A stretch of DNA of 64,000 nucleotides from an uncultured Sphingomonadaceae bacterium. Lineage in GTDB: Bacteria > Pseudomonadota > Alphaproteobacteria > Sphingomonadales > Sphingomonadaceae. This document shows, one piece after another, positions 28,287 to 37,371 of the stretch (its first letter is position 1; the number at the start of each line of letters is the position of its first letter). The DNA lies in the NCBI GenBank assembly GCA_947494305.1, contig CANLUL010000001.1:558001-622000 (forward strand), in the 5' to 3' direction. The notes beneath the pieces were generated by a model. The model worked only from the letters and a program-made list of their open reading frames with translations, was not told the origin of the DNA and did not search any database. The position numbers and the translations under genes are program-made.

Positions 28287-28310
28287 TATGAAAACTCGTG
28301 TTTAAAGAAA

Positions 28311-28799
28311 CTAGATGAGCGGTCCGAATTCTTTGAGAATCGCTCGGTACAGATCCTTTTTGAACGGCACGATCATTTCTGGCAAGTCGGCCGGGGCCGC
28401 CCATTTCCAGTTTGTAAATTCCGGATGGTCGGTATTGATATCGATGTTTTCATCGCTCCCGGTGAAACGCATTAAGAACCAGCTTTGCCGCTGGCCGCGA
28501 TACTTGCCTTTCCATATTTTGCCGAGCAATTCCTCGGGTAGATCATAGAAATGCTCCTCCTTGCTACGTGCAATAATTTCGATATGCTCCTGTGTAACGC
28601 CAGTTTCTTCCCACAGTTCGCGTATTGCGGCGGCTTCTGCTTTTTCGCCTTTGTCGATTCCGCCTTGCGGCATTTGCCATGCATCTGGATATTTGCTTTC
28701 GGCAGCATCCAATCGCTGACCGGCGAAGATTTCCCCCTTCCGGTTTGCCAACATTATTCCCGCACAGGGGCGGTAGGGTAGGTTTGAAAAGTCGCTCAT
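28311..28799 (-). CDS. rppH: RNA pyrophosphohydrolase (Nudix)
   Basis: Removes pyrophosphate from the 5' end of triphosphorylated RNA and starts RNA decay; also hydrolyses dinucleoside polyphosphates. The Nudix box GGIDKGEKAEAAAIRELWEETGV is intact and PYRPCAGIMLANRKGEIFAGQR is typical of the RppH/YgdP group. Start 28799 (MSDFSNLPYRPC) overlaps the upstream hydrolase stop as ATGA and replaces the longer track start. 162 residues is standard. Confidence 0.92.
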   Translation of the reverse strand: MSDFSNLPYRPCAGIMLANRKGEIFAGQRLDAAESKYPDAWQMPQGGIDKGEKAEAAAIRELWEETGVTQEHIEIIARSKEEHFYDLPEELLGKIWKGKYRGQRQSWFLMRFTGSDENIDINTDHPEFTNWKWAAPADLPEMIVPFKKDLYRAILKEFGPLI

Positions 28800-29740
28800 A
28801 GGCCCTCGAGAAGCGTTTTCCACGCAGCGATCATCTTGTCGACATCCATTTGCGCGGAAGGCACGGCTTTGCGGAGATTGATAAATCCATGCACATTTCC
28901 AGGCATTTCAATGTAGGTTGTATTTACTCCATGTTTGATCAGTTCACCGGCATATTCCCGGCCTTGATCACGCAGCGGGTCAAGACCAGCAGTTACCAGT
29001 ACAGTCGGGGGAGAATTGGCAACATCGCCAAGATAAGGTGAAACACGAATGTTATCATCCTTTGGCGCATAGTGGCTATTGAAATATTCCATGCTTTCTT
29101 TCGTCAGTACAAAACCTTCCGCAAACTCATCCATAGAGCCACCTTCCGCATCCATCCGCGTTGCAGGATAGATTGGGAATTGCGCAACAATTGGGACGGA
29201 AGCGGGCTCGATTGCAAGGGCTTGCCCCACTACCAGCGTCAAATTGCCACCAGCACTATCACCGCATGGAACCAATCCGCTGAGTTTCAGCTTCAGAGTT
29301 TCTTGATTCTCTGCCACCCAACGTGTTGCTGCGATGCTGTCTTCGGGAGCAGCTGGAAACGGCGCTTCTGGACCCATTCGATAATCAACGGCTATGACCG
29401 GCAAGTCCATTGCTTTGGAAATGTAAGTGCAGAAACTGTGATGCGAATCCAAATCTCCAATAACAAAACCACCGCCATGATAAAACATTACTAACGGCGT
29501 TTCTTCGGTCCGTTCGGATTGACTATCATAGAGTCGCAACGGAATATCACCCGCAGGTCCTGGGCAAGATATGTCTTCAATGCGCGCAATTTCAACGGCA
29601 TCAGCTTCTAACATTGATGCCATTGCATTGTACATTTCACGAGCTTCTACGGGAGTTACGTCCGACATTTGAGGCGCATCAGAAGCTTCCATCATCGTCA
29701 ATATCATCTGCACATCGGGGCGAATAAAGGCGTCAGTCAT
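28796..29740 (-). CDS. Alpha/beta hydrolase, HSL (hormone-sensitive lipase) family
   Basis: Carboxylesterase-type enzyme. The oxyanion-hole motif HGGGFVIGDLDSHHSFC and the nucleophile elbow GDSAGGN are both present, followed by a C-terminal Asp region (TAGLDPLRDQG) and His region (NVHGFINLRKAVP), completing the triad. 314 residues from ATG 29740, which has GGAG 7 nt upstream; the track start 14 codons earlier is rejected. Short-chain ester substrates are expected for the family. It overlaps rppH by 4 bp. An inverted repeat lies just upstream. Confidence 0.9.
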   Translation of the reverse strand: MTDAFIRPDVQMILTMMEASDAPQMSDVTPVEAREMYNAMASMLEADAVEIARIEDISCPGPAGDIPLRLYDSQSERTEETPLVMFYHGGGFVIGDLDSHHSFCTYISKAMDLPVIAVDYRMGPEAPFPAAPEDSIAATRWVAENQETLKLKLSGLVPCGDSAGGNLTLVVGQALAIEPASVPIVAQFPIYPATRMDAEGGSMDEFAEGFVLTKESMEYFNSHYAPKDDNIRVSPYLGDVANSPPTVLVTAGLDPLRDQGREYAGELIKHGVNTTYIEMPGNVHGFINLRKAVPSAQMDVDKMIAAWKTLLEGL

Positions 29741-29758
29741 CCATGGTCTCCAGTAATT

Positions 29759-29772
29759 TAATCGACCGATTA
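29759..29772. promoter_or_regulatory. Inverted repeat TAATCG-AC-CGATTA, possible operator
   Basis: Two perfect 6-bp arms around a 2-bp centre, 19 bp upstream of the hydrolase start and inside the 184-bp divergent region shared with korA. The form fits a dimeric repressor site. No cognate regulator lies next to it in this window. Confidence 0.35.
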
Positions 29773-29876
29773 GATCAGCCAAGGTTCATGGTGCAAGCCT
29801 ATTCGAGCATCCCTTATCAAAACGCACGCAAACAAATGCTTTATCCCTATTAGTTTTTATGGTTTGAAGTGGTTCG

Positions 29877-29898
29877 AAAAGCTGATCTATCGGCTTTT
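29877..29898 (+). repeat. Hairpin in the korA leader
   Basis: AAAAGC (29877-29882) and GCTTTT (29893-29898) are 6-bp arms with a 10-nt loop, 26 bp before the korA start codon. Modest stem stability; it may be only a chance repeat. Confidence 0.25.
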
Positions 29899-29924
29899 AC
29901 ATAGTTAGATTATCGGAACACAAA

Positions 29925-31814
29925 ATGGCGACAGCGGTCAATCAAGACAAACCTACCAACGAACACCCTAGTGGAGGCGAAAATGTAGTCGTCCGCTTTG
30001 CCGGCGATAGCGGCGATGGGATGCAACTTACTGGCGGGCAGTTTACGCTGTCGACAGCGCTTGCTGGAAATGACCTGGCAACTTTCCCTGATTTTCCGGC
30101 AGAAATTCGCGCGCCGCAAGGAACGTTATTCGGGGTGTCGGCATTCCAAATCAATTTTGGTTCCCGTGCTATTGAAACCGCTGGTGATCAACCGGACGTC
30201 CTGATTGCTATGAACCCTGCTGCGTTGAAAACCAACGTGCAGGAAGTGCGCCCTGGCGGATTGGTGATTGCTGATGAAGGCGAGTTCGGAAAACGTAATC
30301 TGGACAAGGCACATTATGACAGCAATCCGTTGGAAGACGGATCGCTTGCTAAGTGGCAATTGCTTAAACTAGATATTTCTCAGCTTACGTTGGATGCAGT
30401 CAAAGAATTTGGCCTTGGCAATAAAGAGGCATTGCGTTGCAAAAATATGTGGACGCTGGGCTTGTCGCTTTGGATGTTCGAGCGCGAACGTGATCCCGTT
30501 ATTGATTGGCTCAACACTAAATTTGCTAAGCTTCCCGACGTTGCGAAAGCCAATATCGCGGCTTTGAATGCCGGCCATGCCTATGGTGAAACAGCCGAAT
30601 TGTCTGGCGAAGGACTGGGTACAGGCCACCTTCCGACGCATCGTGTTGCCGCGGCGCCCGCAACACCGGGCGTTTATCGCACGGTCACTGGTGCGGAGGC
30701 CATTTCACAAGGGTTGGTCGCTGGTGCGCAATTGGCTGGTTTGCCGATGTTCTTCGGTGGCTATCCAATCACGCCAGCATCGGCGATCTTGCATCATCTT
30801 TCGCGGCTTAAAGAATTTGGCGTCACGACTTTTCAGGCAGAAGACGAGATTGCGGCGATTACCGCAGCTATTGGCGCCAGCTATGCTGGTAGCCTTGGAA
30901 TCACCTCTTCCTCTGGCCCGGGCATTGCGCTGAAAGGTGAGGCGATGGGTCTTGCTATTATGACCGAGCTACCGCTGGTCATAGTAAATAGTCAGCGTGG
31001 TGGACCATCTACCGGTCTGCCGACGAAAACCGAGCAGTCGGATCTCTATCAAGCGGTTTACGGCCGAAATGGCGATGCACCGATGCCGGTTATCTCTGCG
31101 CGATCTCCCGGTGACGCGTTTGAATGTGCGATCGAAGCGGTGCGGATTGCTGTGCAGTATATGACCCCAGTCATGCTGCTCACCGATGGTTATATTGCGA
31201 ATGCTGCTGAACCCTGGAAAATTCCGGATGTCAGTTCCTTGGAACCGTTCCCTGTCAAGTTTTTGGAGAAAAAACCAGAAAGTGGTTTGCTTCCCTATAG
31301 CCGTGATGAAAAACTTGCGCGGCCTTGGATCAAGCCGGGAACACCGGGTCTGATGCACAGAATAGGCGGTATCGAAAAAGCAATTGATACCGGGCATATC
31401 GAATATGGTCCGGCCAATCACCAGACCATGACGGAAATTCGCCGCGACAAAGTACTCGGCGTTGCAGATAGTATTGCTGATCAAGACGTTGCTCTGGGCA
31501 AAGAAGGCGGTAAGCTTGCCGTGGTTGGTTGGGGGTCAACCTTTGGACCTATCCATCAAGCTGTAAGAAAAGCGATCGACGCGGGTAAAGACGTGGCGCA
31601 TATTCATATCCGCAATATCTGGCCGATGCCGAAAAACATGAGCGATTTGCTGAAAAGCTATGACCGTGTGATCGTACCGGAAATGAATACCGGACAGTTG
31701 AAAACTATATTGCGCGATCAATTTCTGGTCGATGCAATGCCAGTGAACAAAGTGTCTGGGCAACCATTCACCATTACCGAAATTGAAGCCGCGATTGAGG
31801 AGGCTTTATCATGA
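29925..31814 (+). CDS. korA: 2-oxoacid:ferredoxin oxidoreductase, fused gamma-alpha subunit (KorA type)
   Basis: Large subunit of a CoA-dependent 2-oxoacid oxidoreductase, probably acting on 2-oxoglutarate and reducing ferredoxin. The gamma domain is N-terminal (VRFAGDSGDGMQLTGGQF, EIRAPQGTLFGVSAFQINFG), followed by the alpha domain with the TPP-site region GYPITPASAILHHL and FQAEDEIAAITAAIGASYAG and SSSGPGIALKGEAMG. 629 residues fits the fused two-subunit enzymes that are found in some aerobes. It overlaps korB by ATGA. Confidence 0.92.
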   Translation: MATAVNQDKPTNEHPSGGENVVVRFAGDSGDGMQLTGGQFTLSTALAGNDLATFPDFPAEIRAPQGTLFGVSAFQINFGSRAIETAGDQPDVLIAMNPAALKTNVQEVRPGGLVIADEGEFGKRNLDKAHYDSNPLEDGSLAKWQLLKLDISQLTLDAVKEFGLGNKEALRCKNMWTLGLSLWMFERERDPVIDWLNTKFAKLPDVAKANIAALNAGHAYGETAELSGEGLGTGHLPTHRVAAAPATPGVYRTVTGAEAISQGLVAGAQLAGLPMFFGGYPITPASAILHHLSRLKEFGVTTFQAEDEIAAITAAIGASYAGSLGITSSSGPGIALKGEAMGLAIMTELPLVIVNSQRGGPSTGLPTKTEQSDLYQAVYGRNGDAPMPVISARSPGDAFECAIEAVRIAVQYMTPVMLLTDGYIANAAEPWKIPDVSSLEPFPVKFLEKKPESGLLPYSRDEKLARPWIKPGTPGLMHRIGGIEKAIDTGHIEYGPANHQTMTEIRRDKVLGVADSIADQDVALGKEGGKLAVVGWGSTFGPIHQAVRKAIDAGKDVAHIHIRNIWPMPKNMSDLLKSYDRVIVPEMNTGQLKTILRDQFLVDAMPVNKVSGQPFTITEIEAAIEEALS

Positions 31815-32851
31815 CCGAGATGACAAAAGTAGAAACAACCCTGAAAGACTGGGAAACGGATCAGGAAGTGCGTTGGTGCCCAGGTTGCGGTGATTATGCG
31901 ATCCTAAAGGCTGTGCAGCGGACGATGCCGCAATTGGGTGCCGATCCATCGAACACCGCCTTTATCAGCGGCATTGGCTGTTCTTCGCGTTTTCCATATT
32001 ATATGGAGACTTATGGTTTTCATACAATCCACGGTCGCGCGCCGGCTGTTGCTACCGGTGTGAAGCTTGCCAATCCTGATCTGGATGTTTGGATCATTAC
32101 CGGCGACGGCGATGCGCTTTCCATTGGCGGTAATCACACCATGCACCTGTTGCGCCGCAATCTGGATGTGCAGTTCATGCTGTTTAACAACGAGATTTAC
32201 GGACTAACCAAAGGACAATATTCGCCAACCAGTCGGGAAGGGACCCATAGTCCTTCTACGCCATATGGTTCAGTAGATCGTCCGGCGTCTCCCTGTGCAT
32301 TCGCTTTGGGTGCAGGGGCCCGGTTTGTTGCACGCGGGATTGATGTACACAAAGGTTTGCCTGATGTGCTGAAGGCCGCACATGCCCACAAGGGAACATC
32401 GTTCATTGAGATTTTTCAAAATTGTATTGTCTACAACAAGGACGTGTTCGACGAATTTGCGGCCAAAAAAACCGCAGCCGATACCCAGCTGCACCTGCTA
32501 GACGGTGAACCGATGCTTTTTGCCAAAGGCGAGAAAGGCATTTCTCTCAACCATGACACGTTGCAAATGGAAGTTGTCGATGTGACTGACGGCGACTGGG
32601 AAGCAGCGGGCGTGATAGTCCATGACGTGAAAAACCGCTCGGTTGCGCACATGCTGGTGGAAATGCAATTTGGTGAATTTCCGATGGCGCTTGGCGTTCT
32701 TTATGATGATCCACGGCCAACGTTTGAAGCGGCCGTTGTTGCTCAAAATGAAGCGTCCTCGGTTGGTAAGGCTCCGGATTTACAGGCTTTGTTGAACAAA
32801 GGGCAGACTTGGACGGTTTCCGAAAATGGGGCGGATGGACCAGAGCTCTAA
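31811..32851 (+). CDS. korB: 2-oxoacid:ferredoxin oxidoreductase beta subunit (KorB type)
   Basis: Beta subunit carrying thiamine diphosphate and a 4Fe-4S cluster. Visible features are RWCPGCGDYAILKAVQ, GIGCSSRFPYYM, HGRAPAVATGVKLANPDL, the TPP motif GDGDALSIGGNH and FNNEIYGLTKGQYSPTS. A further conserved Cys is at IFQNCIVYN. 346 residues is typical. Ferredoxin is not encoded in the window, and the main 2-oxoglutarate dehydrogenase, if present, must be elsewhere. Confidence 0.92.
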   Translation: MTEMTKVETTLKDWETDQEVRWCPGCGDYAILKAVQRTMPQLGADPSNTAFISGIGCSSRFPYYMETYGFHTIHGRAPAVATGVKLANPDLDVWIITGDGDALSIGGNHTMHLLRRNLDVQFMLFNNEIYGLTKGQYSPTSREGTHSPSTPYGSVDRPASPCAFALGAGARFVARGIDVHKGLPDVLKAAHAHKGTSFIEIFQNCIVYNKDVFDEFAAKKTAADTQLHLLDGEPMLFAKGEKGISLNHDTLQMEVVDVTDGDWEAAGVIVHDVKNRSVAHMLVEMQFGEFPMALGVLYDDPRPTFEAAVVAQNEASSVGKAPDLQALLNKGQTWTVSENGADGPEL

Positions 32852-32857
32852 ACGTCC

Positions 32858-33850
32858 ATGGACAATCTAACACACAGTCTCGCAGGGGCGGTTTTGGGTC
32901 AGATGGGCCTGAAAAACAAAACCGGTCTTGGCATGGGGACCTTGATTATTGCTGCCAATCTTCCGGACATAGACGCATTTGCGGTGCTGATGGGTGGCCA
33001 TCAGCATTTGGCGATCCGGCGCGGAATTACGCACGGCCCGATTGCGATGCTTGTCCTACCGCTGATCTTAACGGGGATTATGATCTGGTTTGATGGTTGG
33101 CAGGCGACGCGAGGCAAGCGACCAGCGGATCGGTTGCCGATTCACAAAGGCTGGTTACTTGCGCTGGCTTTCATTGGCACGCTCAGTCATCCTGCGCTAG
33201 ATTGGTTGAACAGCTATGGCGTACGCGTGCTGGAGCCATTTGCAAGCAAATGGATTGCTGGCGATACGATCTTCATTATCGATATCTGGATTTGGATTGC
33301 TCTAATTGTCGGCGTTTGGATTTCGCGGCGAAGAGAGAAAAGTGGTGGAAACTGGCAACGACCTGCTTGGATAAGTTTTGCCGCAATTTGTGCATATATA
33401 TTCGCCAACGGCGCGATTACCGGGGTTGCTGAATCTCGCACAACCCATTGGCTTAAACATACCGCGCATGTTGAGCCCGAGCTTGTCGTGGCGAACCCGT
33501 TGCCAGTCAAGTTTTGGAAGCGGGCAATGTTATGGCGCAGCGCCGATCTATATGGAGAGGAAGATTTTGATATATTCTCGCCGAGAGACAAGCAAACCCA
33601 ATATCAAAATGGGAAGACTGGGACACCTCATATGGTGCATCATCCTGCGGTTGCCAAAGCAGGAGAAATTGATCCGGAAGCAAGAGCTTACTTGTTCTGG
33701 ACGCGAATGCCGGTTGTGACGGTTGAGGATAAAGGCGATAATTATCTTGTCACACTGCGCGATCAACGTTTCATGATTTCGGGTATTGGTGACCGTTTTG
33801 TGGTTCGTACCACTGTCCCGAAAGACAGGTTGGACGAAGCCGAGCGCTAG
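32858..33850 (+). CDS. Membrane-bound metal-dependent hydrolase, DUF457/YdjM family
   Basis: Starts MDNLTHSLAGAVLGQMGL, with the NLPDIDAF and HRG/HGP-type histidine motifs (RRGITHGPIAMLV, GTLSHPALDWLNSYG) characteristic of the YdjM/LrgB-like membrane hydrolase group, and has about five membrane helices in the first 190 residues. The C-terminal 130 residues are soluble. Its substrate is unknown; relatives are thought to act on phospholipid or sugar-phosphate derivatives. It lies 6 bp after korB and 14 bp before the photolyase. Confidence 0.85.
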   Translation: MDNLTHSLAGAVLGQMGLKNKTGLGMGTLIIAANLPDIDAFAVLMGGHQHLAIRRGITHGPIAMLVLPLILTGIMIWFDGWQATRGKRPADRLPIHKGWLLALAFIGTLSHPALDWLNSYGVRVLEPFASKWIAGDTIFIIDIWIWIALIVGVWISRRREKSGGNWQRPAWISFAAICAYIFANGAITGVAESRTTHWLKHTAHVEPELVVANPLPVKFWKRAMLWRSADLYGEEDFDIFSPRDKQTQYQNGKTGTPHMVHHPAVAKAGEIDPEARAYLFWTRMPVVTVEDKGDNYLVTLRDQRFMISGIGDRFVVRTTVPKDRLDEAER

Positions 33851-33864
33851 GCAATGGGGACGAC

Positions 33865-35256
33865 ATGACATCGCCCATCATTATCTGGTTTCGTCGTGAC
33901 CTTCGCCTCGCCGATCAAGCGGCCGTTGCGGCTGCTGCGGCGAAAGGTCCGGTCATTCCGATCTATATTCTCGACGACGAGACACCCAAACATCGCAAAA
34001 TGGGCGGCGCATCGCGGTGGTGGTTGCATCAATCATTGGAACAGTTGGACTCCTCATTGCGGGATTTTGGCTCGCGGCTAATCCTTCGAAATGGGCCAGT
34101 TTCGGATATTTTGGCCGAAATTGTCGAATCAACCGGTGCAATAGAAATTCACGCTCTGCATCACTACGAACCATGGTGGCGCAATGCGGAACGGGCAGTG
34201 GCGAAGGCGCTTGATGGAAAGGCCGAACTGGTTTTGCATCATGGCAATTATCTACTGCCGCCTGGAATTTTAAAAACTGGCGGCGGTGGGCAGTATAAAA
34301 TCTACACACCGTTCTGGAAATCTTTGCGCGAACATATGCCACCACAGGAATCGGTCGCAGCCCCCAAAATACTGAGAGCGCCATCCGAATGGCCGACAAG
34401 TGATACCCTGAGTGACTGGAAACTACTGCCGACGAAACCCAATTGGGCAAACGGCTTTGAGGACAACTGGGCACCCGGAGAACGCGGTGCCGCAGATAAT
34501 CTCGACAGTTTTGCCGAAATCGCAATGGAATATAGTGAAGGGCGTAACTTACCCTCCGAGCAGCTAGTTTCGCGGCTATCTCCGCATCTTCATTTTGGTG
34601 AAGTCAGCCCTGCTACCATCTGGAACCGTATCGCTGGGCAGGGAAGTGGGGTGGAAACGTTCCTGAAGGAGCTAGTCTGGAGAGATTATGCGCAAAATGT
34701 GATCCATCAATTTCCGCAATATGGTGGAGAAAGTTACCGCGAAAAAATGCGCGATCTACCGTGGCGCGATATGTCCGATCCAGAAGTGCAGCGCGACTAT
34801 CAAGCGTGGTGCAAAGGCAAGACCGGCTATCCGATAGTTGACGCCGGCATGCGGGAACTCTGGGCAACCGGCTGGATGCACAATCGCGTTCGTATGATCG
34901 CATCAAGCTTCCTGATAAAACATCTCCTGATCGATTGGCGCGAGGGCGAGAAATGGTTTTGGGACACGTTGGTTGATGCTGATTATGGCAGCAATGCGGT
35001 CAATTGGCAGTGGGGCGCTGGCACCGGAGTGGATAGCAATATGTTTGTGCGGATCATGGCACCGCTCACTCAATCTGAAAAGTTTAATGCGGGTGATTAT
35101 ATTCGCAAATGGGTGCCTGAACTTGCCGACTTGGATGATCCCTATATCCATGATCCCGAAGAACATGGTTGCAAACCGGGTGACTATCCGTCCAAGATCA
35201 TCGCGCACAAAGAAGGCCGCGAGCGAGCATTGGCTGCCTATCAGAAGGTAAAATAA
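33865..35256 (+). CDS. phrB: Deoxyribodipyrimidine photolyase
   Basis: FAD-dependent repair of cyclobutane pyrimidine dimers using blue light. The N-terminal antenna domain starts IIWFRRDLRLADQAAV, and the C-terminal FAD domain contains LSPHLHFGEVSPATIW, ELVWRDYAQNVI, MRELWATGWMHNRVRMIASSFLIKHLLIDWREG and NWQWGAGTGVDSN. 463 residues is typical of class I CPD photolyases. Its stop shares bases with the next start (TAATGA), placing it in one operon with the SDR and cfa genes. Confidence 0.95.
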   Translation: MTSPIIIWFRRDLRLADQAAVAAAAAKGPVIPIYILDDETPKHRKMGGASRWWLHQSLEQLDSSLRDFGSRLILRNGPVSDILAEIVESTGAIEIHALHHYEPWWRNAERAVAKALDGKAELVLHHGNYLLPPGILKTGGGGQYKIYTPFWKSLREHMPPQESVAAPKILRAPSEWPTSDTLSDWKLLPTKPNWANGFEDNWAPGERGAADNLDSFAEIAMEYSEGRNLPSEQLVSRLSPHLHFGEVSPATIWNRIAGQGSGVETFLKELVWRDYAQNVIHQFPQYGGESYREKMRDLPWRDMSDPEVQRDYQAWCKGKTGYPIVDAGMRELWATGWMHNRVRMIASSFLIKHLLIDWREGEKWFWDTLVDADYGSNAVNWQWGAGTGVDSNMFVRIMAPLTQSEKFNAGDYIRKWVPELADLDDPYIHDPEEHGCKPGDYPSKIIAHKEGRERALAAYQKVK

Positions 35257-36047
35257 TGACGGACCGTCTAAACGGCAAATTTTGTATCATCACCGGTGCA
35301 GCGCGCGGTATCGGTAAGGCCATTGGGCAAGCTTTTGTGGAAGAGGGCGCGAGAGTGCTGCTCACTGATATTGATGCAGTGGAACTTGCCAAAGCCGGTG
35401 AGGAATTGGGTTGTAGAACACGGATACTCGACGTCCGGGTCGAAAGTCATTGGGATGACCTCTCAAAGAAATATCCTGAAGCTGATGTCGTCGTGAACAA
35501 TGCAGGCGTGACTGGATTTGAAACCAGCGCCGCCCCACAAGATCCCGAAAATGCAACTTTGGAAGACTGGCGCGCTGTGCATCAAGTAAATTTGGACGGC
35601 ACGTTTTTGGGGTGTCGCTATGCTATTCAGGCGATGAAAGAAAAGAGCGAAGGGGCGATCATCAATATCTCTTCCCGGTCCGGTATGGTCGGTATCCCGG
35701 GAGCCGCCGCCTATGCCTCTTCTAAGGCCGCAATTCGAAATCATACCAAGACGGTTGCGCTCTACTGTGCACAGAATGGATGGAATATCCGCTGCAACTC
35801 GATCCACCCTGCAGCAATTATGTCACCTATGTGGGAACCCATGTTGGGAACTGGTGCAGCCCGGGAAGCGACTATGAAAGCGCTTGTTAAAGACACGCCC
35901 CTGCAACGCTTTGGAGATTCGAGTGAAGTCGCAGCAGTCGCCGTCATGCTCGCGTCGGATGAGGCGGGCTATATAACCGGAACTGAGATTACCATTGATG
36001 GTGGTATTTTGGCCGGATCAGCGGCGGCTCCCGGTCGAGAAGATTAG
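35256..36047 (+). CDS. SDR family oxidoreductase
   Basis: NAD(P)-dependent short-chain dehydrogenase. It has the GAARGIG cofactor loop, DIDAVE (acidic residue favouring NAD), NNAGVTG, the catalytic Ser in INISSRSG and YASSK. 263 residues is standard. Classical SDRs of this subgroup oxidise alcohols or hydroxysteroids; the substrate here is unknown. It starts within the photolyase stop codon, suggesting translational coupling. Confidence 0.88.
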   Translation: MTDRLNGKFCIITGAARGIGKAIGQAFVEEGARVLLTDIDAVELAKAGEELGCRTRILDVRVESHWDDLSKKYPEADVVVNNAGVTGFETSAAPQDPENATLEDWRAVHQVNLDGTFLGCRYAIQAMKEKSEGAIINISSRSGMVGIPGAAAYASSKAAIRNHTKTVALYCAQNGWNIRCNSIHPAAIMSPMWEPMLGTGAAREATMKALVKDTPLQRFGDSSEVAAVAVMLASDEAGYITGTEITIDGGILAGSAAAPGRED

Positions 36048-36105
36048 GTCCAATCAATAAGCTTCTTTGATTGCCAAGGGGATGGTGCTCGTCCATATTA
36101 ACGGC

Positions 36106-37371
36106 ATGAACGTGGAGACCCCAAAACGCGGCAGGCGGATGCTTGGTGAGCGCAAGAAATTTGCGGCGAACGCTGGATTTTTCTCGCGCGCTTTTGCACC
36201 GTTTTTCCATCGGATTTTGGATCGCATTGATGCCGGGTTAGATCATGGTACTTTCGAGGGCCACCTGCCGGACGGAACCACCCGTATTGTGGGTGGTCGC
36301 GGCGAAGGACCAATGGTGGAGATCACCTTAAACAGCTGGAAGTCTCTGCTTCGATTGATCAACAGCGGCTCTGTGGGTTGGTATCGTGCTTGGGAAAAAG
36401 GCGAGTGGGAAAGCCCCGATCTGGTGACGGTCTTTGATCTTTTTACCCGCAACCGGGAAGGTTTGAAAAACACCGGTCGTGCGGCTGGGTTGTTTAATTT
36501 GGTCGTCAAACGTCGCCACAAAGCGCGCAAAAATGACAAGAAACGGGCGCGTCAAAATATCCAGTTTCACTATGACATGGGTAATGATTTTTACGAGCTG
36601 TGGCTTGATCCGAGCATGAGCTATTCCAGTGCAATTTTTGGTGACAATGATCAGTCGCTAGAAGCGGCACAGCATCAGAAGATCAGATTAATTGCCGATC
36701 GGTTGTCCGTTAAAAGTGGGCAATCAGTTTTAGAAATCGGTTGCGGCTGGGGCAGTCTATCAGGGCATTTGGCGCGTGAACATGGTTTGGAAGTTACCGG
36801 AATTTCTTTGTCGGATGAACAGACCAAATGGGCGCGAGAACGCAACCCGGAAGCCAGTTTTCTGATCCAAGATTATCGCGATGTGGATGGACAGTTTGAT
36901 GCCATTGCGAGCGTGGAGATGGTTGAGGCCGTGGGTCGGGAATATTGGCCAGATTTCCTGGATTGCGTCGCCCGGAATCTGAAGCCAGGCGGTAGGGCAG
37001 CATTGCAGTATATCGTCATAGCCGATGATATTTTTGAGCAATATGCAGCCAGTGCTGATTTCATACAGACATTTATCTTTCCCGGCGGAATGTTGCTCTC
37101 CGAAAGTCGTTTCAAAGCACTCGCAGAAGAACGCGGATTGGAATGGACCGACCAAAAAAGTTTCGGATTGGACTATGCAAAGACATTGAAAATCTGGCGT
37201 GAAAATTTTGATAATGCCGTCGATGCAGGGAAATTGCCAATCGGTTTTGATGAGAAATTTGTTCGGCTTTGGCGCTATTATCTGACCTATTGCGAAGGCG
37301 GTTTTCGTGGCGGCGGGATAGATGTTGCTCAGGTTACACTAATAAAAAATAGAAGAGGGAGAGGGCGATGA
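36106..37371 (+). CDS. cfa: Cyclopropane-fatty-acyl-phospholipid synthase family protein
   Basis: SAM-dependent methylation of unsaturated phospholipid acyl chains to cyclopropane forms. The C-terminal half shows the family motifs QNIQFHYDMGNDFYELWLDPSMSYSSAIF, VLEIGCGWGSLSGHLAREHGLEVTGISLS and a YIFPGGMLLS-like block (FIFPGGMLLSES). The N-terminus is ambiguous: ATG 36082, 36106 or 36139 or TTG 36067. I choose 36106, since none has an ideal Shine-Dalgarno. It ends overlapping the next gene by ATGA. Confidence 0.88.
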   Translation: MNVETPKRGRRMLGERKKFAANAGFFSRAFAPFFHRILDRIDAGLDHGTFEGHLPDGTTRIVGGRGEGPMVEITLNSWKSLLRLINSGSVGWYRAWEKGEWESPDLVTVFDLFTRNREGLKNTGRAAGLFNLVVKRRHKARKNDKKRARQNIQFHYDMGNDFYELWLDPSMSYSSAIFGDNDQSLEAAQHQKIRLIADRLSVKSGQSVLEIGCGWGSLSGHLAREHGLEVTGISLSDEQTKWARERNPEASFLIQDYRDVDGQFDAIASVEMVEAVGREYWPDFLDCVARNLKPGGRAALQYIVIADDIFEQYAASADFIQTFIFPGGMLLSESRFKALAEERGLEWTDQKSFGLDYAKTLKIWRENFDNAVDAGKLPIGFDEKFVRLWRYYLTYCEGGFRGGGIDVAQVTLIKNRRGRGR

